From Bacillus paramycoides (GTDB lineage: Bacteria > Bacillota > Bacilli > Bacillales > Bacillaceae_G), in contig NZ_MAOI01000071.1 in assembly GCF_001884235.1 (NCBI RefSeq), positions 1-64,000 of the forward strand: a DNA stretch of 64,000 bases, read 5' to 3'. Positions 6,790 through 17,235 of the stretch are shown here, one piece after another. The stretch's first letter is position 1. Every line of letters begins with the position of its first letter. Under the pieces are notes generated by a model. That model had not been told where the DNA came from and ran no database searches. It saw only the letters and a list, made by a program, of their open reading frames with translations. A program made the translations under genes and the position numbers.

Positions 6790-8457
6790 AAGAGAAAAGA
6801 GAATGAGTCTGTTAAAGTATTTGCTCTTGGCGGAGTAGGTGAAATCGGAAAAAACATGTACTGTGTTGAAATTGATTCTGAAATCTTTATTGTAGATGCA
6901 GGATTGATGTTCCCGGGAGATGAAATGTTTGGGATTGATATTGTTATTCCTGATATTACATATTTAGTAGAAAATCAAGAGCGAGTAAAAGGACTATTTA
7001 TAACTCACGGTCATGAAGATCATATCGGTGGAATTGTTTATGTACTTCGTAAATTATCTATTCCAGTATATGCGACGAAATTAACGGTAGGACTTATACA
7101 AGAAAAGCTTGGCGAAGCAGGAATGTTAGGCCGTGTAGATTTAAAAACAATTGACTCGAATTCAACTGTTGAGTTTAATTCAACAAATGTGTCATTCTTT
7201 GGAACGACACATAGTATTCCGGATTCTGTTGGTGTTTGTTTCCATACATCAAAAGGTGCTGTAGTGTATACAGGAGATTTTAAATTTGATCAAACTCCAA
7301 TCGGAAATAGTGGAGCGGATCTTGGGAAAATGGCTCAAATCGGAAATGAAGGCGTACTGTGCTTATTATCTGATAGTACAAATGCTGAACGTCCTGGCTA
7401 TACTGGTTCGGAAAAAGAAGTTGGTATAGAGATTTCAAAAGTGTTCTATAGTGCAGAAGGTCGCCTTATTGTTGCTTCATTTGCATCGAATGTACATCGC
7501 ATCCAACAAGTATTTGATGCAGCTGCCGAAACAGGACGAAAAGTAGCGGTAGTAGGACGTAGCATGGTAAAAGTGGTAGACATTGCAAGACGTCTTGGTT
7601 ATTTAGATGTTCCTGAAGGTATGATTATTTCATTACAAGAAGTAGACAATTTCCCGGAGAAAAAGGTAGCTATTTTAACGACAGGTAGTCAAGGTGAGCC
7701 GATGGCAGCCCTTTCTAGAATGGCAAAGCAAGCTCATAAACAAATTTCAATTCGTAAAGGTGATACGGTTATTATTGCAGCTTCTCCAATTCCAGGAAAT
7801 GAAATATCTGTATCGAAAATCATTGATTTGTTATTTAGAGCTGGAGCTGAAGTTGTTTACTACGGTGAAAGAAAAGTTCACGTTTCAGGTCACGGTAGCC
7901 AAGAAGAATTAAAACTGATGTTAAACTTAATGAAGCCGAAGTATTTTGTACCCGTACATGGTGAGTTCCGTATGCAAAAAGCACATGCATATTTAGCGGA
8001 AGATGTAGGTATTGCGAGAGAGAATATCTTTATCGTAGAAAAAGGTGATGTAATTGCTTTTGGCGACGACGAAGCAAACTTAGTCGGTAAAGTGCAAGCT
8101 GGCAATGTTTTAATTGATGGATTAGGTGTGGGTGACGTTGGTAACATTGTTCTTCGAGATAGAAAGATGTTATCTCAAGATGGAATTTTAGTTGTCGTTG
8201 TGACACTTGGTAAAGATGAAAAGAAAATCATCTCTGGTCCAGAAATTATTTCACGTGGTTTCGTATACGTTCGTGAATCAGAAGCATTAATCGAACGATC
8301 TACAGATATTGTACGTATGATTGTTGAACAATCAATTAAAGAGTATACAATTGAATGGTCTATGTTGAAACAAAATATTCGTGAATTATTAGGGCAGTTC
8401 TTGTACGAAGAAACGAAGAGAAAGCCAATGATTTTACCGATTATTATGGAAGTATAA
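6787..8457 (+). CDS. rnjB: Ribonuclease J2
   Basis: Metallo-beta-lactamase/beta-CASP ribonuclease that works with RNase J1 in mRNA decay and rRNA maturation in the cytoplasm. The motif HGHEDHIGG (about residues 75-83) supplies zinc ligands. TGDFKFD and the beta-CASP motifs (STGSQGEP-like GSQGEPMAALSRM, SGHGSQEELKLML) follow, with the C-terminal domain ending RKPMILPIIMEV. The 556-residue length is typical. The position between dapA and tepA matches B. subtilis rnjB rather than rnjA. Only a weak AGG lies near the ATG; see the leader entry. Confidence 0.93.
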   Translation: MKRKENESVKVFALGGVGEIGKNMYCVEIDSEIFIVDAGLMFPGDEMFGIDIVIPDITYLVENQERVKGLFITHGHEDHIGGIVYVLRKLSIPVYATKLTVGLIQEKLGEAGMLGRVDLKTIDSNSTVEFNSTNVSFFGTTHSIPDSVGVCFHTSKGAVVYTGDFKFDQTPIGNSGADLGKMAQIGNEGVLCLLSDSTNAERPGYTGSEKEVGIEISKVFYSAEGRLIVASFASNVHRIQQVFDAAAETGRKVAVVGRSMVKVVDIARRLGYLDVPEGMIISLQEVDNFPEKKVAILTTGSQGEPMAALSRMAKQAHKQISIRKGDTVIIAASPIPGNEISVSKIIDLLFRAGAEVVYYGERKVHVSGHGSQEELKLMLNLMKPKYFVPVHGEFRMQKAHAYLAEDVGIARENIFIVEKGDVIAFGDDEANLVGKVQAGNVLIDGLGVGDVGNIVLRDRKMLSQDGILVVVVTLGKDEKKIISGPEIISRGFVYVRESEALIERSTDIVRMIVEQSIKEYTIEWSMLKQNIRELLGQFLYEETKRKPMILPIIMEV

Positions 8458-8460
8458 AGA

Positions 8461-8490
8461 AGGTCACCTTTACAGGTGATCTTTTTCTTT
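8461..8490 (+). terminator. Terminator after rnjB
   Basis: GGTCACCT and AGGTGATC pair around TTAC, followed by TTTTTCTTTTTT. Confidence 0.85.
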
Positions 8491-8559
8491 TTTAACCCTA
8501 TCGAATGAAATTTATAACTTAAGAAATAATAGTTATATACGAGTGAAAGGGGATGCGAT

Positions 8560-9297
8560 ATGACAGAACGTGATCGTTATACAAATGAAGAAAAGGAAGC
8601 TGAGCCGAAAGAAGCTTCTATAGTGGAGAAAATTCAACAGCTTGGACAAACGAATGTACCGCAAATGAATGAAGCACGTATTCATTGTTTAACAATCGTT
8701 GGACAGGTGGAAGGTCATGTTCAGTTGCCGCCGCAAAATAAAACAACAAAATATGAGCACATCATTCCGCAAATTGTCGCGATTGAACAAAATCCGAAAA
8801 TTGAAGGCTTGCTCTTAATATTAAATACAGTTGGAGGTGACGTTGAAGCTGGGCTAGCAATTTCTGAAATGGTGGCTTCACTTTCGAAACCAACTGTATC
8901 TCTTGTTTTAGGAGGAGGGCATTCAATTGGTGTACCGATTGCTGTCTCGACTGACTATTCATTTATTGCCGAAACAGCTACGATGACAATTCATCCAATT
9001 CGTTTAACAGGTCTTGTTATAGGTGTGCCGCAAACATTTGAGTATTTGGATAAAATGCAAGAAAGAGTCATTCGATTTGTGACAAAGCATTCGAAAGTAA
9101 CAGAAGATCGCTTTAAAGAACTTATGTTTGCGAAAGGGAATTTGACACGAGATATTGGGACAAATGTAATTGGTGGAGATGCAGTGAAGTATGGTCTTAT
9201 AGATGATGTCGGTGGTATTGGGAGTGCACTTCGAAAATTAAACGAATTAATTGATGCGCGCATGGACGATCATACAGAAGGGACAATGCTACAATGA
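8560..9297 (+). CDS. tepA: TepA, ClpP-like serine protease
   Basis: A 245-residue ClpP-fold protein (residues about 35-220) of the translocation-enhancing/TepA type found next to spoIIIE in bacilli; it has been linked to protein export and to processing during sporulation. Features include the core strand [20 protein letters not shown] and the probable nucleophile serine in GGGHSIGVP near residue 128. GAAAGGGGATGCG precedes ATG. Its stop overlaps the start of ylzJ (ATGA), so the two are translationally coupled. Confidence 0.9.
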   Translation: MTERDRYTNEEKEAEPKEASIVEKIQQLGQTNVPQMNEARIHCLTIVGQVEGHVQLPPQNKTTKYEHIIPQIVAIEQNPKIEGLLLILNTVGGDVEAGLAISEMVASLSKPTVSLVLGGGHSIGVPIAVSTDYSFIAETATMTIHPIRLTGLVIGVPQTFEYLDKMQERVIRFVTKHSKVTEDRFKELMFAKGNLTRDIGTNVIGGDAVKYGLIDDVGGIGSALRKLNELIDARMDDHTEGTMLQ

Positions 9298-9497
9298 TCT
9301 TATATACAATTATGCCAGAACAACTTGTATATCCGGCCGATTATTCACAGTGCGAAAGCCAAAAAGTTGTAAATATAAACGGTGTAGAATTAATGGTCTC
9401 TGAAGAGGATCATCAATGTTATTCTATTGTACGGGTGTTAAGTACGAATCCATCTCACTACTTAGAATTTGAGCCTGGGCAGAAAATAACCTTTTAG
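9294..9497 (+). CDS. ylzJ: YlzJ-like small protein
   Basis: A 67-residue conserved Bacillus protein of unknown function ([17 protein letters not shown]...), always placed between tepA and spoIIIE. It has no signal peptide. It starts within the tepA stop codon (ATGA overlap), so its expression depends on tepA translation. The sequence has a conserved EQ-(I/L)-YP start and a compact beta-rich remainder. Confidence 0.85.
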   Translation: MILYTIMPEQLVYPADYSQCESQKVVNINGVELMVSEEDHQCYSIVRVLSTNPSHYLEFEPGQKITF

Positions 9498-9554
9498 TAA
9501 AAAGAAGGATTTTGTTTAGAAGCTATGGTATAATATAAAAAACAAGACGGTTGA

Positions 9555-9584
9555 GCAGCCATGAGTAGGCTGCTTTCTTCTGTT
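9555..9584 (+). terminator. Terminator after tepA-ylzJ
   Basis: GCAGCC (9555-9560) and GGCTGC (9568-9573) are followed by TTTCTTCTGTTT. Confidence 0.75.
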
Positions 9585-9710
9585 TATTTAACATTTTACA
9601 AGAAGTGTAAAAATAGAAGATATAAAGACCTGAAAAATAGAGAGAAAGACATATAAGTAGAGCTTTTTTATAAGGAAGTTGTACTTAATTTTAGAACATG
9701 AGGTGAAGAA

Positions 9711-12104
9711 ATGGCAAAACAAAAGCAAAGAGGGACGAAGGCAAAGGCAAGACGTACGATAAAGCCAACTTTGTATTATGAAATCGTCGGTTTGACTCTT
9801 TTTGCACTTTCGATTATTACGATTTTACAGCTAGGTGTTGTAGGGAAATCGTTTGTGTTGTTTTTTCGCTTCTTCTTTGGTGAGTGGTACATAATTGGTG
9901 TGTTAGGTGTAATAGCTTTATCAGTTGCGTTCGTCATAAAGCGTGGGTGGCCGAACCTTTTAAATAAACGGCTAATTGGTGTTTATTTAATTGTATTAGC
10001 GATATTAATGTTTAGTCATATTACATTATTTAATCTTCTTACAAAAGATGGAGCGGTGCAAAATACATCTGTTATTGTTAGTACAAAAGATAACTTCTTT
10101 CTTGAAATGAAAAAGGGTCCAGATAGCGTTCATTTAGGCGGTGGTATGTTTGGTGCGCTTATGTTTGCAACATGCTACTTCTTATTTGATGAAGTAGGAG
10201 CATATATCATTGGAATTATTTTAGTTATCCTCGGAATACTTTGTATAACAAATAAGCATATTGGAGAAGTGCTTGCTCCAGTAGGAAGAATACTTAGAAG
10301 TCAATTTCAAGTGATGCAAGGGGATTATAAAGATTGGAGATCTAAAAGGGTCGCCGAGCAAACTGAAAAGAAAAAAACAACAAGAAGCACGCGCCGTGAA
10401 CGTGTTGCCGAACAAGAAGAAGCTATTGAGCCGGTAGAAGAAATAGAAATTGGACCACCAATTATTTCGAACTTTACTGAGAATTATCCAATAAGTGAAG
10501 AGACGGAAAAGCGTATTGAAGAAGAGAACGAAAATGATTCAATTACATCTCCGTTTATTGAAGAAGCAGTTCCGCCTACGCCAGTAGAGCAATCGCAAAA
10601 GAAACGAGGAGAAAAAATCGTTGAATCGCTAGAAAGTGAAACGAAAGCGCCACCTATGCAATTTTCTAATGTGGAAAATAAAGATTATAAGCTTCCTGCT
10701 CTTGATATATTGAAATTTCCAAAGAATAAACAACTTACAAATGAAAATGCGGAAATTTATGAGAATGCTCGTAAATTGGAACGTACATTCCAAAGTTTTG
10801 GTGTGAAAGCGAAAGTAACAAAAGTACATAGAGGTCCTGCAGTTACGAAGTATGAAGTGTACCCTGATATGGGAGTAAAGGTAAGTAAAATTGTTAGTTT
10901 AAGTGATGATTTAGCACTTGCTTTAGCTGCGAAAGATATTCGTATTGAAGCACCTATTCCCGGGAAATCGGCTGTAGGGATTGAGGTTCCGAATTCAGAA
11001 GTTTCTATGGTAACGCTTAGAGAAGTTCTAGATTCAAAGGCGAATAACCATCCAGAAGAGAAGTTATTAATCGGTCTTGGACGTGATATTACCGGTGAAG
11101 CTGTGTTGGCACGTTTGAATAAAATGCCTCATTTACTAGTGGCTGGTGCAACTGGTAGCGGAAAGAGTGTATGTATTAATGGAATTATCGTTAGTATTTT
11201 AATGCGTGCGAAACCGCATGAAGTAAAATTAATGATGATTGACCCGAAAATGGTAGAGTTAAATGTATATAACGGGGTTCCGCACTTATTAACACCAGTT
11301 GTAACTGATCCGAAAAAAGCGTCACAGGCGTTGAAAAAAGTTGTGAGTGAAATGGAGCGTCGCTATGAATTGTTCGCGCATAGTGGAACGCGTAATATTG
11401 AAGGATATAACGATCATATTAAAGAACATAATAGCCAATCAGAAGCGAAACAACCTGAATTGCCATATATTGTAGTAATTGTGGACGAGTTAGCTGATTT
11501 AATGATGGTTGCTTCTTCTGATGTAGAAGATGCAATTATGCGTTTAGCACAAATGGCACGTGCTGCTGGTATTCATTTAATTATTGCGACACAACGTCCG
11601 TCAGTTGACGTTATTACGGGTGTTATTAAGGCGAATATTCCATCACGTATTGCATTTGCTGTATCTTCCCAAACAGATTCTCGAACGATTCTTGATGGTG
11701 GTGGTGCTGAGAAATTGCTAGGTCGTGGAGATATGTTGTTCATACCAATTGGTGCATCGAAACCTGTTCGTGTACAAGGGGCATTTTTATCTGATGATGA
11801 AGTTGAGAGAGTCGTAGAATATGTTGTTGCACAACAAAAAGCGCAATATCAAGAGGATATGATTCCACAAGATGTTCCTGAAACAAGACAGGAAGTAGAA
11901 GATGAATTATACGATGAAGCGGTTCAGCTTGTAGTAGAAATGCAAACAGCATCTGTTTCTATGTTGCAACGTAGATTTAGAGTAGGATATACACGAGCAG
12001 CTCGCTTAATTGATGCAATGGAAATGAATGGTGTAGTAGGTCCTTACGAAGGTAGTAAACCGAGAGAAGTACTCATTAAAGATGTACAAGAAAAAAGTTC
12101 TTAA
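9711..12104 (+). CDS. spoIIIE: DNA translocase SpoIIIE/FtsK
   Basis: Septum-located ATPase that pumps the chromosome into the forespore and clears trapped DNA at division. The 797 residues comprise four membrane segments (about 25-180), an acidic variable linker (about 200-330), the alpha/beta motor with Walker A GATGSGKS near residue 479 and Walker [11 protein letters not shown], and the C-terminal winged-helix gamma domain ([18 protein letters not shown]) that reads SRS-type DNA sequences. GAGGTGAAGAA precedes ATG. It is a single-gene unit closed by a strong terminator. Confidence 0.97.
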   Translation: MAKQKQRGTKAKARRTIKPTLYYEIVGLTLFALSIITILQLGVVGKSFVLFFRFFFGEWYIIGVLGVIALSVAFVIKRGWPNLLNKRLIGVYLIVLAILMFSHITLFNLLTKDGAVQNTSVIVSTKDNFFLEMKKGPDSVHLGGGMFGALMFATCYFLFDEVGAYIIGIILVILGILCITNKHIGEVLAPVGRILRSQFQVMQGDYKDWRSKRVAEQTEKKKTTRSTRRERVAEQEEAIEPVEEIEIGPPIISNFTENYPISEETEKRIEEENENDSITSPFIEEAVPPTPVEQSQKKRGEKIVESLESETKAPPMQFSNVENKDYKLPALDILKFPKNKQLTNENAEIYENARKLERTFQSFGVKAKVTKVHRGPAVTKYEVYPDMGVKVSKIVSLSDDLALALAAKDIRIEAPIPGKSAVGIEVPNSEVSMVTLREVLDSKANNHPEEKLLIGLGRDITGEAVLARLNKMPHLLVAGATGSGKSVCINGIIVSILMRAKPHEVKLMMIDPKMVELNVYNGVPHLLTPVVTDPKKASQALKKVVSEMERRYELFAHSGTRNIEGYNDHIKEHNSQSEAKQPELPYIVVIVDELADLMMVASSDVEDAIMRLAQMARAAGIHLIIATQRPSVDVITGVIKANIPSRIAFAVSSQTDSRTILDGGGAEKLLGRGDMLFIPIGASKPVRVQGAFLSDDEVERVVEYVVAQQKAQYQEDMIPQDVPETRQEVEDELYDEAVQLVVEMQTASVSMLQRRFRVGYTRAARLIDAMEMNGVVGPYEGSKPREVLIKDVQEKSS

Positions 12105-12105
12105 A

Positions 12106-12140
12106 AAAAGCCTAATTGTTTTTACAATTAGGCTTTTTCA
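12106..12140 (+). terminator. Terminator after spoIIIE
   Basis: AAAGCCTAATTG and CAATTAGGCTTT pair around a T-rich loop and end in TTTTT. Confidence 0.9.
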
Positions 12141-12276
12141 TATACTGTTTTTGTTATATACTATAGTCAACAATGAAGAAAGGGCTTACATTACGAGGTG
12201 CTCTTTAGAATACGAATGCTTTTCGTTTTGTTTTTTAAAACGTTCGATATTTAATGTAGAAAAGTGTTGAATTATG

Positions 12277-12305
12277 TTGACACATATGGGAGCAAGTGGT
12301 AAGAT
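12277..12305 (+). promoter_or_regulatory. Sigma-A promoter of the riboswitch/nucleoside-uptake unit
   Basis: A perfect TTGACA (12277-12282), a 17-base spacer and TAAGAT (12300-12305). Transcription would start near 12312, about 15 bases before the riboswitch P1 stem. Confidence 0.8.
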
Positions 12306-12325
12306 TACTTCGAAAAGAATCACTG

Positions 12326-12394
12326 CCTCATATAATCTTGGAGATAAGGTCCATAAGTTTCTACCTGGCAACCATGAATTGCTAGACTATGAGG
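12326..12394 (+). ncRNA. Purine riboswitch aptamer, guanine type
   Basis: P1 is CCTCATA/TATGAGG (12326-12332 and 12388-12394). The conserved core TATAATC, AGTTTCTACC and GACTATG is intact. P3 is TGGCAA/TTGCTA with loop CCATGAA, and L2 is GATAAGG, so the L2-L3 kissing bases are present. The specificity base in GACTATG is C (12387), which pairs with guanine; adenine sensors have T. P2 is short, with one U-U mismatch. The downstream terminator makes it an OFF switch for the regulator and transporter genes, tying purine status to nucleoside uptake. Confidence 0.93.
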
Positions 12395-12425
12395 GGAAAA
12401 GTGTGTAACAAAGGATGTAAGGGAT

Positions 12426-12482
12426 CTTTGTGCCGAACTTTTTCTCGATATGAGGAATGTTTATGGTGCAAAGTTTTTTTTA
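12426..12482 (+). terminator. Riboswitch expression-platform terminator
   Basis: CTTTGTGCC (12426-12434) pairs with GGTGCAAAG (12465-12473), with two G-U pairs, and is followed by nine T. Its loop contains TATGAGG (12449-12455), a second copy of the P1 3' strand. Pairing of that copy with the P1 5' strand would exclude the terminator. Confidence 0.8.
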
Positions 12483-12549
12483 TGGAATAAAGAGTGAAAA
12501 TTTCATCTTGAAAAATTATTAATATTTGTTCGACAATTATGCTTATTTT

Positions 12550-12571
12550 TAGTATGTAGTAATTTATACTA
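12550..12571. promoter_or_regulatory. Possible GntR operator
   Basis: TAGTAT (12550-12555) and ATACTA (12566-12571) form a dyad upstream of the GntR gene. Autoregulation is a guess from position. Confidence 0.3.
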
Positions 12572-12642
12572 TGTTGTAAGTTGAAAAAAGAGAAAAGAAG
12601 TCTTACATCAGAGGTCGAATAATTGAAATGCGGGGGAGTCTT

Positions 12643-13368
12643 ATGTCAGTAAAATCCGATAGTCGTCACCTATATTTGCGGGTGATTGATCACATTAAAG
12701 AAAAAATTAAAGATGGGGCTTACAAAGAAAAACAAAAGTTACCTTCAGAGTTTGATCTAGCGAAAGAACTAGGTGTAAGTAGGGCAACTTTAAGGGAAGC
12801 ACTGCGTATTTTAGAAGAAGAAAATGTTGTTATTCGTAGACATGGTGTAGGGACATTTGTAAATGCAAAGCCGCTATTTTCTTCTGGAATAGAGCAACTT
12901 TCTAGTATTACAGATATGATTTCTAGTGTGGGGAAAACACCAGGAACAATCTTTTTATCATCATCTACAACAACTTTAACAGAAGAAGAAAAAGAGAAAT
13001 TCAATTGTGAAGATGGTTTTAGCGCAGTAATGATTGAGCGTGTTCGTACAGCGGATGGGGAACCAGTTGTATATTGCATTGATAAACTGGCAAAAGAGAT
13101 ATTACCAGATTTATCGGGATACAATGAGGAATCGCTGCTTACAGTCATACATAATAACACGCACAAGCGAATCACATACGCAGTTGCTCACATTGAGCCA
13201 ATAGGTTATCATCCGAAAATTTCACCGATTTTAGAATGTGAACCTGAGACAGCATTGCTAGTTTTAAAACAAATGCACTATGATCAAAATGATGAGCCAA
13301 TCTTATATTCTATTAATTACTTTAGAGCTGACAAGTTTAGCTTCCACGTATTAAGAAAACGTATGTAG
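12643..13368 (+). CDS. ymfC: GntR/UTRA transcriptional regulator (YmfC-like)
   Basis: A 241-residue GntR-family repressor. The winged helix (about residues 1-75, with [22 protein letters not shown]) is followed by a UTRA effector domain (about 95-235). ATG 12643 is preferred because GGGGGAG lies just upstream; ATG 12628 would overlap that site. It lies downstream of the guanine riboswitch and immediately upstream of the BMP-type nucleoside transporter, which it probably regulates. The effector is unknown; the UTRA fold suggests a small metabolite such as a nucleoside or sugar phosphate. Confidence 0.85.
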   Translation: MSVKSDSRHLYLRVIDHIKEKIKDGAYKEKQKLPSEFDLAKELGVSRATLREALRILEEENVVIRRHGVGTFVNAKPLFSSGIEQLSSITDMISSVGKTPGTIFLSSSTTTLTEEEKEKFNCEDGFSAVMIERVRTADGEPVVYCIDKLAKEILPDLSGYNEESLLTVIHNNTHKRITYAVAHIEPIGYHPKISPILECEPETALLVLKQMHYDQNDEPILYSINYFRADKFSFHVLRKRM

Positions 13369-13457
13369 GTAAGTTCCTTTTTAGGGAGGTGACAGCAAGA
13401 AGTAAGGGACAGCAGCGTATAAAAAATAGACATATCATTTCAGGAGGGGTTTCTAGT

Positions 13458-14543
13458 ATGAAGAAAAAAGCAGGTCTTTTATTATCGTTAACGTTAGCAG
13501 CAAGTACAGTGTTAGGTGCATGTGGTAATTCGGATAAAGCAGATAAAGCAGGTAGCGACAAAAAAGGTGATAAAGAGTTCAAAGTTGGTATGGTTACAGA
13601 TGTTGGGGGCGTTGATGATAAATCATTCAACCAATCAGCTTGGGAAGGTTTAACGAAATTTGGTAAAGACAATAATTTAAAGAAAAATGAAGGATACCGT
13701 TATCTTCAATCAAGTAAAGATGCAGACTATATCCCGAATTTAACGAAATTTGCGAAAGACAATTATAACACAACATTTGGTATCGGATACCTAATGGAAA
13801 AATCTGTAATAAAGGTAGCTGAACAGTATCCGAAAGAACAATTTGCAATTGTAGATACAGTTGTGGATAAGCCAAATGTAACAAGTATTACATTTAAAGA
13901 TCATGAAGGTTCATTCCTAGTTGGGGTTGTAGCAGCAATGACAACGAAATCAAATAAAGTTGGTTTTGTTGGTGGTGTAAAGAGCCCGTTAATCACAAAG
14001 TTCGAATCGGGTTTTAAAGCTGGAGCGAAAGCAGTAAATCCAAACATCGAGATTGTAGCGCAATATGCAGATGCATTTGATAAACCAGAAAAAGGATCTG
14101 TATTAGCATCAGCAATGTACGGTCAAGGGGTTGACGTAATTTACCATGCTTCAGGTGCAACTGGTAACGGTGTATTCACAGAAGCAAAAAATCGTAAGAA
14201 AAAAGGTGAAAACGTTTGGGTAATCGGTGTTGACCGTGACCAAAACCAAGAAGGTATGCCTGAAAACGTAACTTTAACTTCAATGGTAAAACGTGTTGAT
14301 ATTGCGGTTGCAAAAGTGGCGCAAGAAGCGAAAGATGGTAAGTTAAAAGGCGGTAAAATAGAAGAGTTTGGCTTAAAAGATGAGGGTGTCGGTATTGCGA
14401 AAACAACTGACAATGTGAAAAAAGTAAACCCAGAAATTTTAACAAAAGTAGAAGAGTTTGAGAAGAAAATCACTGCTGGCGAAATTAAAGTACCTGCGAC
14501 TGATGATGAATATAAAACATACGAAGCTTCTCTAAAGAAATAA
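13458..14543 (+). CDS. nupN: BMP-family nucleoside-binding lipoprotein
   Basis: Substrate-binding lipoprotein of the nucleoside ABC importer, family of B. subtilis NupN (YufN) and PnrA. The lipobox VLGAC follows a 20-residue signal peptide, and the mature basic-membrane-protein domain starts at FKVGMVTDVGGVDDKSFNQS. The true start is ATG 13458 with CAGGAGGGG upstream, giving 361 residues; an upstream in-frame extension has no ribosome site of its own and lacks signal-peptide logic. A hairpin behind it probably makes the binding protein more abundant than the ATPase and permeases. Confidence 0.93.
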   Translation: MKKKAGLLLSLTLAASTVLGACGNSDKADKAGSDKKGDKEFKVGMVTDVGGVDDKSFNQSAWEGLTKFGKDNNLKKNEGYRYLQSSKDADYIPNLTKFAKDNYNTTFGIGYLMEKSVIKVAEQYPKEQFAIVDTVVDKPNVTSITFKDHEGSFLVGVVAAMTTKSNKVGFVGGVKSPLITKFESGFKAGAKAVNPNIEIVAQYADAFDKPEKGSVLASAMYGQGVDVIYHASGATGNGVFTEAKNRKKKGENVWVIGVDRDQNQEGMPENVTLTSMVKRVDIAVAKVAQEAKDGKLKGGKIEEFGLKDEGVGIAKTTDNVKKVNPEILTKVEEFEKKITAGEIKVPATDDEYKTYEASLKK

Positions 14544-14556
14544 TAATAGAGAAATA

Positions 14557-14590
14557 GCAAAGGTTAGTTCTTAGAACTAACCTTTGTATA
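14557..14590 (+). terminator. Intra-operon hairpin after nupN
   Basis: GCAAAGGTTAGTTC and GAACTAACCTTTGT form a 13-bp stem with a three-base loop but only a weak T-tract. It probably gives partial termination or 3'-end protection of nupN mRNA. Confidence 0.65.
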
Positions 14591-14651
14591 TATAAAATTA
14601 CTTTTAATAGAGTGTAATTGGGGAGTGTTCCCTGCTAGAAGGAGGAACAAA

Positions 14652-16184
14652 ATGGAATACGTAATTGAGATGAACAATATTACGAAAGTATTCCCAGGCA
14701 TTGTAGCGAATGATGATATTACGCTGCAAGTAAAACAGGGAGAAATACATGCTTTACTTGGAGAAAATGGTGCAGGGAAATCAACGCTGATGAATGTACT
14801 ATTCGGTTTGTATCAACCAGAACAGGGTGAGATTAAAATTAAAGGAAAACCTGTAAAAATTACAAATCCGAATATAGCAAATGACCTTGGCATTGGGATG
14901 GTCCATCAGCATTTTATGCTTGTTCATAATTTTACAGTTACAGAGAATATCATTCTTGGAAATGAGCCGAAGAAAAAAGGGAAAATCGCTGTTGAAGAGG
15001 CTGCAAAAGAAATTAAACAATTATCTGAACAATATGGTTTAGCTGTTGATCCATATGCAAAGATAGAAGATATTTCGGTTGGGATGCAGCAAAGGGTTGA
15101 AATATTAAAGACACTTTATCGTGGCGCGGAAATCTTAATATTTGATGAACCTACTGCGGTGTTAACTCCTCAAGAAATTAATGAATTGATTCAAATTATG
15201 AAAAAACTTGTGCAAGAAGGGAAATCTATCGTTCTTATTACACATAAGTTGAAAGAAATTATGGAAGTTTGCGATCGTTGTACAATTATTCGTAAAGGTA
15301 AAGGGATTGGTACAGTTGACGTTGCGAAAATGGATGAACATAAACTTGCAGAATTAATGGTCGGACGTCAAGTGAATTTTAAAACAGAAAAAATAGAGGC
15401 CAAACCGAAAGAAGAGGTTCTGTCTGTTGCGAATCTTGTCGTTCATGATGCACGTCAATTACCTGCTGTAAAAGGCCTTGACTTAACTGTTCGTGCAGGA
15501 GAAATTGTTGGTATTGCAGGGATTGATGGAAATGGACAAAGTGAATTAATAGAGGCGATTACTGGTTTACGAAAAGTTGAGTCAGGTTCTATTGCAATTA
15601 AAGGAAAAGAAATAACGAATTGGCCTGTTCGAAGAATTACAGAAGAAGGAATTGGTCATATTCCAGAAGACCGTCATAAACACGGGCTTGTGCTTGATTT
15701 TTCTGTTAGAGATAATATAGTTTTGCAAACATACTATAAAAATCCATTCTCAAAGAAAGGGATTTTAAACTTTAGCAAAATCACAGAAAAAGCAAAGGCG
15801 CTTATTGAACAGTTTGATGTACGTACACCTAGCGAACAAACATTAGCGCGTGCTCTATCAGGTGGAAATCAGCAGAAAGCTATCATTGCACGTGAAGTAG
15901 ATCGTGATCCAGATTTATTAATTGCAGCACAACCAACACGTGGTTTAGATGTAGGTGCGATTGAATTTATTCATAAGAAGTTAATCGAGCAGAGAGATAA
16001 GGGGAAAGCGGTATTACTTTTATCGTTAGAACTGGATGAAATTTTAAATGTTAGCGATCGAGTTGCTGTTATATATGAAGGGAAAATTGTAGCGATTGTC
16101 GATGCAAAAGAAACAAATGAACAACAGCTTGGTTTGTTGATGGCTGGCGGAACGGAGAAAGAGAAGGTGAATACAAATGGCTAA
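14652..16184 (+). CDS. nupO: Nucleoside ABC importer, double ATPase
   Basis: A 510-residue duplicated ABC ATPase energising nucleoside uptake at the membrane. The first cassette has Walker A GENGAGKST (about residue 37), signature SVGMQQR and Walker B LIFDEPTAV. The second has a degenerate Walker A (GIDGNGQSE, no lysine) and signature LSGGNQQK, as is usual for RbsA/YufO-type proteins. ATG 14652 has AGAAGGAGG upstream. It overlaps the next permease by eight bases, so the subunits are coupled. Confidence 0.94.
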   Translation: MEYVIEMNNITKVFPGIVANDDITLQVKQGEIHALLGENGAGKSTLMNVLFGLYQPEQGEIKIKGKPVKITNPNIANDLGIGMVHQHFMLVHNFTVTENIILGNEPKKKGKIAVEEAAKEIKQLSEQYGLAVDPYAKIEDISVGMQQRVEILKTLYRGAEILIFDEPTAVLTPQEINELIQIMKKLVQEGKSIVLITHKLKEIMEVCDRCTIIRKGKGIGTVDVAKMDEHKLAELMVGRQVNFKTEKIEAKPKEEVLSVANLVVHDARQLPAVKGLDLTVRAGEIVGIAGIDGNGQSELIEAITGLRKVESGSIAIKGKEITNWPVRRITEEGIGHIPEDRHKHGLVLDFSVRDNIVLQTYYKNPFSKKGILNFSKITEKAKALIEQFDVRTPSEQTLARALSGGNQQKAIIAREVDRDPDLLIAAQPTRGLDVGAIEFIHKKLIEQRDKGKAVLLLSLELDEILNVSDRVAVIYEGKIVAIVDAKETNEQQLGLLMAGGTEKEKVNTNG

Positions 16185-17235
16185 AAAATTTTTAACGGAG
16201 CGAACAATTAATATTTTAGTTCCCGTATTATCCGTTATTTTTGGTTTACTTGTTGGTGCCATTGTAATGTTAGTTAGTGGATATGATCCAATTGTTGGGT
16301 ATGCAGCGCTTTGGGAAGGAATGGTTGGGAATCCGCAAGCAATTGGTGAAACATTACGTACGATGATTCCGCTTGTGTTAGCAGGACTTTCCGTGGCTTT
16401 TGCATTCCGTACCGGCCTTTTTAACATTGGGGTAGAGGGGCAATTATTAGTTGGATGGCTTGCCGCTGTATGGTTTGGATACGCAGTATCTTTACCAGCA
16501 TTTTTGCATATACCGTTATCTATTTTAGTAGCAGCAATTGTTGGGGGTTTATGGGGATTTATACCTGGGTATCTGAAAGGAAAGTTTAAAGTAAATGAAG
16601 TAATTGTCACAATTATGATGAACTACATTGCGCTTTATGTTACGTATGATCTTATTAAACGTTTTATACATGAAGGTAACGAGAAATCTTATGATGTACA
16701 AGCGAGTGCTTCATTAGCTTCTGATTGGCTATCTTCATTGACAGATGGATCTCGTCTGCACTGGGGAATTGTTGTAGCTATTATAATTGCTATTGTAATG
16801 TGGTTCTTGTTAGATAGAACTACGTTAGGATATGAATTGAAATCGGTTGGTTTTAACCAAAATGCATCGCAATATGCAGGGATGAAAGTCTCTCGTAATG
16901 TTGTATTATCAATGACAATTGCTGGCGCTTTTGCCGGGATTGGTGGGGCTATGGAAGGTCTAGGAACATTCCAAAGTATGACGGCAATGACGTCGTTTAC
17001 TGGTATTGGATTTGATGGGATTGCGGTAGCTCTTCTTGGAGGGAATAATCCGTTTGGTATACTACTATCTGCGTTACTGTTCGGTGGTTTGAAAAGTGCA
17101 GCCCCACAAATGAATTTTGAAGCAGATGTACCTTCTGAGTTAATTAATGTTATTATTGCATGTATTATTTTCTTTGTTGCTTGCAGTTATGTTTTACGCT
17201 GGGCACTTACACGCATGAGCAAGGAGGGGAAATAA
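16177..17235 (+). CDS. nupP: Nucleoside ABC importer permease 1
   Basis: A 352-residue integral membrane protein of the BPD_transp_2 family with about ten hydrophobic segments, the first at about residues 13-35. The conserved FRTGLFNIGVEGQ motif near residue 75 is typical of the YufP/NupP subunit. It starts inside the end of nupO and ends one base before the next ATG. It pairs with NupQ to form the channel. Confidence 0.92.
   Translation: MAKKFLTERTINILVPVLSVIFGLLVGAIVMLVSGYDPIVGYAALWEGMVGNPQAIGETLRTMIPLVLAGLSVAFAFRTGLFNIGVEGQLLVGWLAAVWFGYAVSLPAFLHIPLSILVAAIVGGLWGFIPGYLKGKFKVNEVIVTIMMNYIALYVTYDLIKRFIHEGNEKSYDVQASASLASDWLSSLTDGSRLHWGIVVAIIIAIVMWFLLDRTTLGYELKSVGFNQNASQYAGMKVSRNVVLSMTIAGAFAGIGGAMEGLGTFQSMTAMTSFTGIGFDGIAVALLGGNNPFGILLSALLFGGLKSAAPQMNFEADVPSELINVIIACIIFFVACSYVLRWALTRMSKEGK

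Noticed and set aside
12720-13175. 151-codon open frame on the minus strand
   Set aside because: Shadow of the GntR gene, with no ribosome site.
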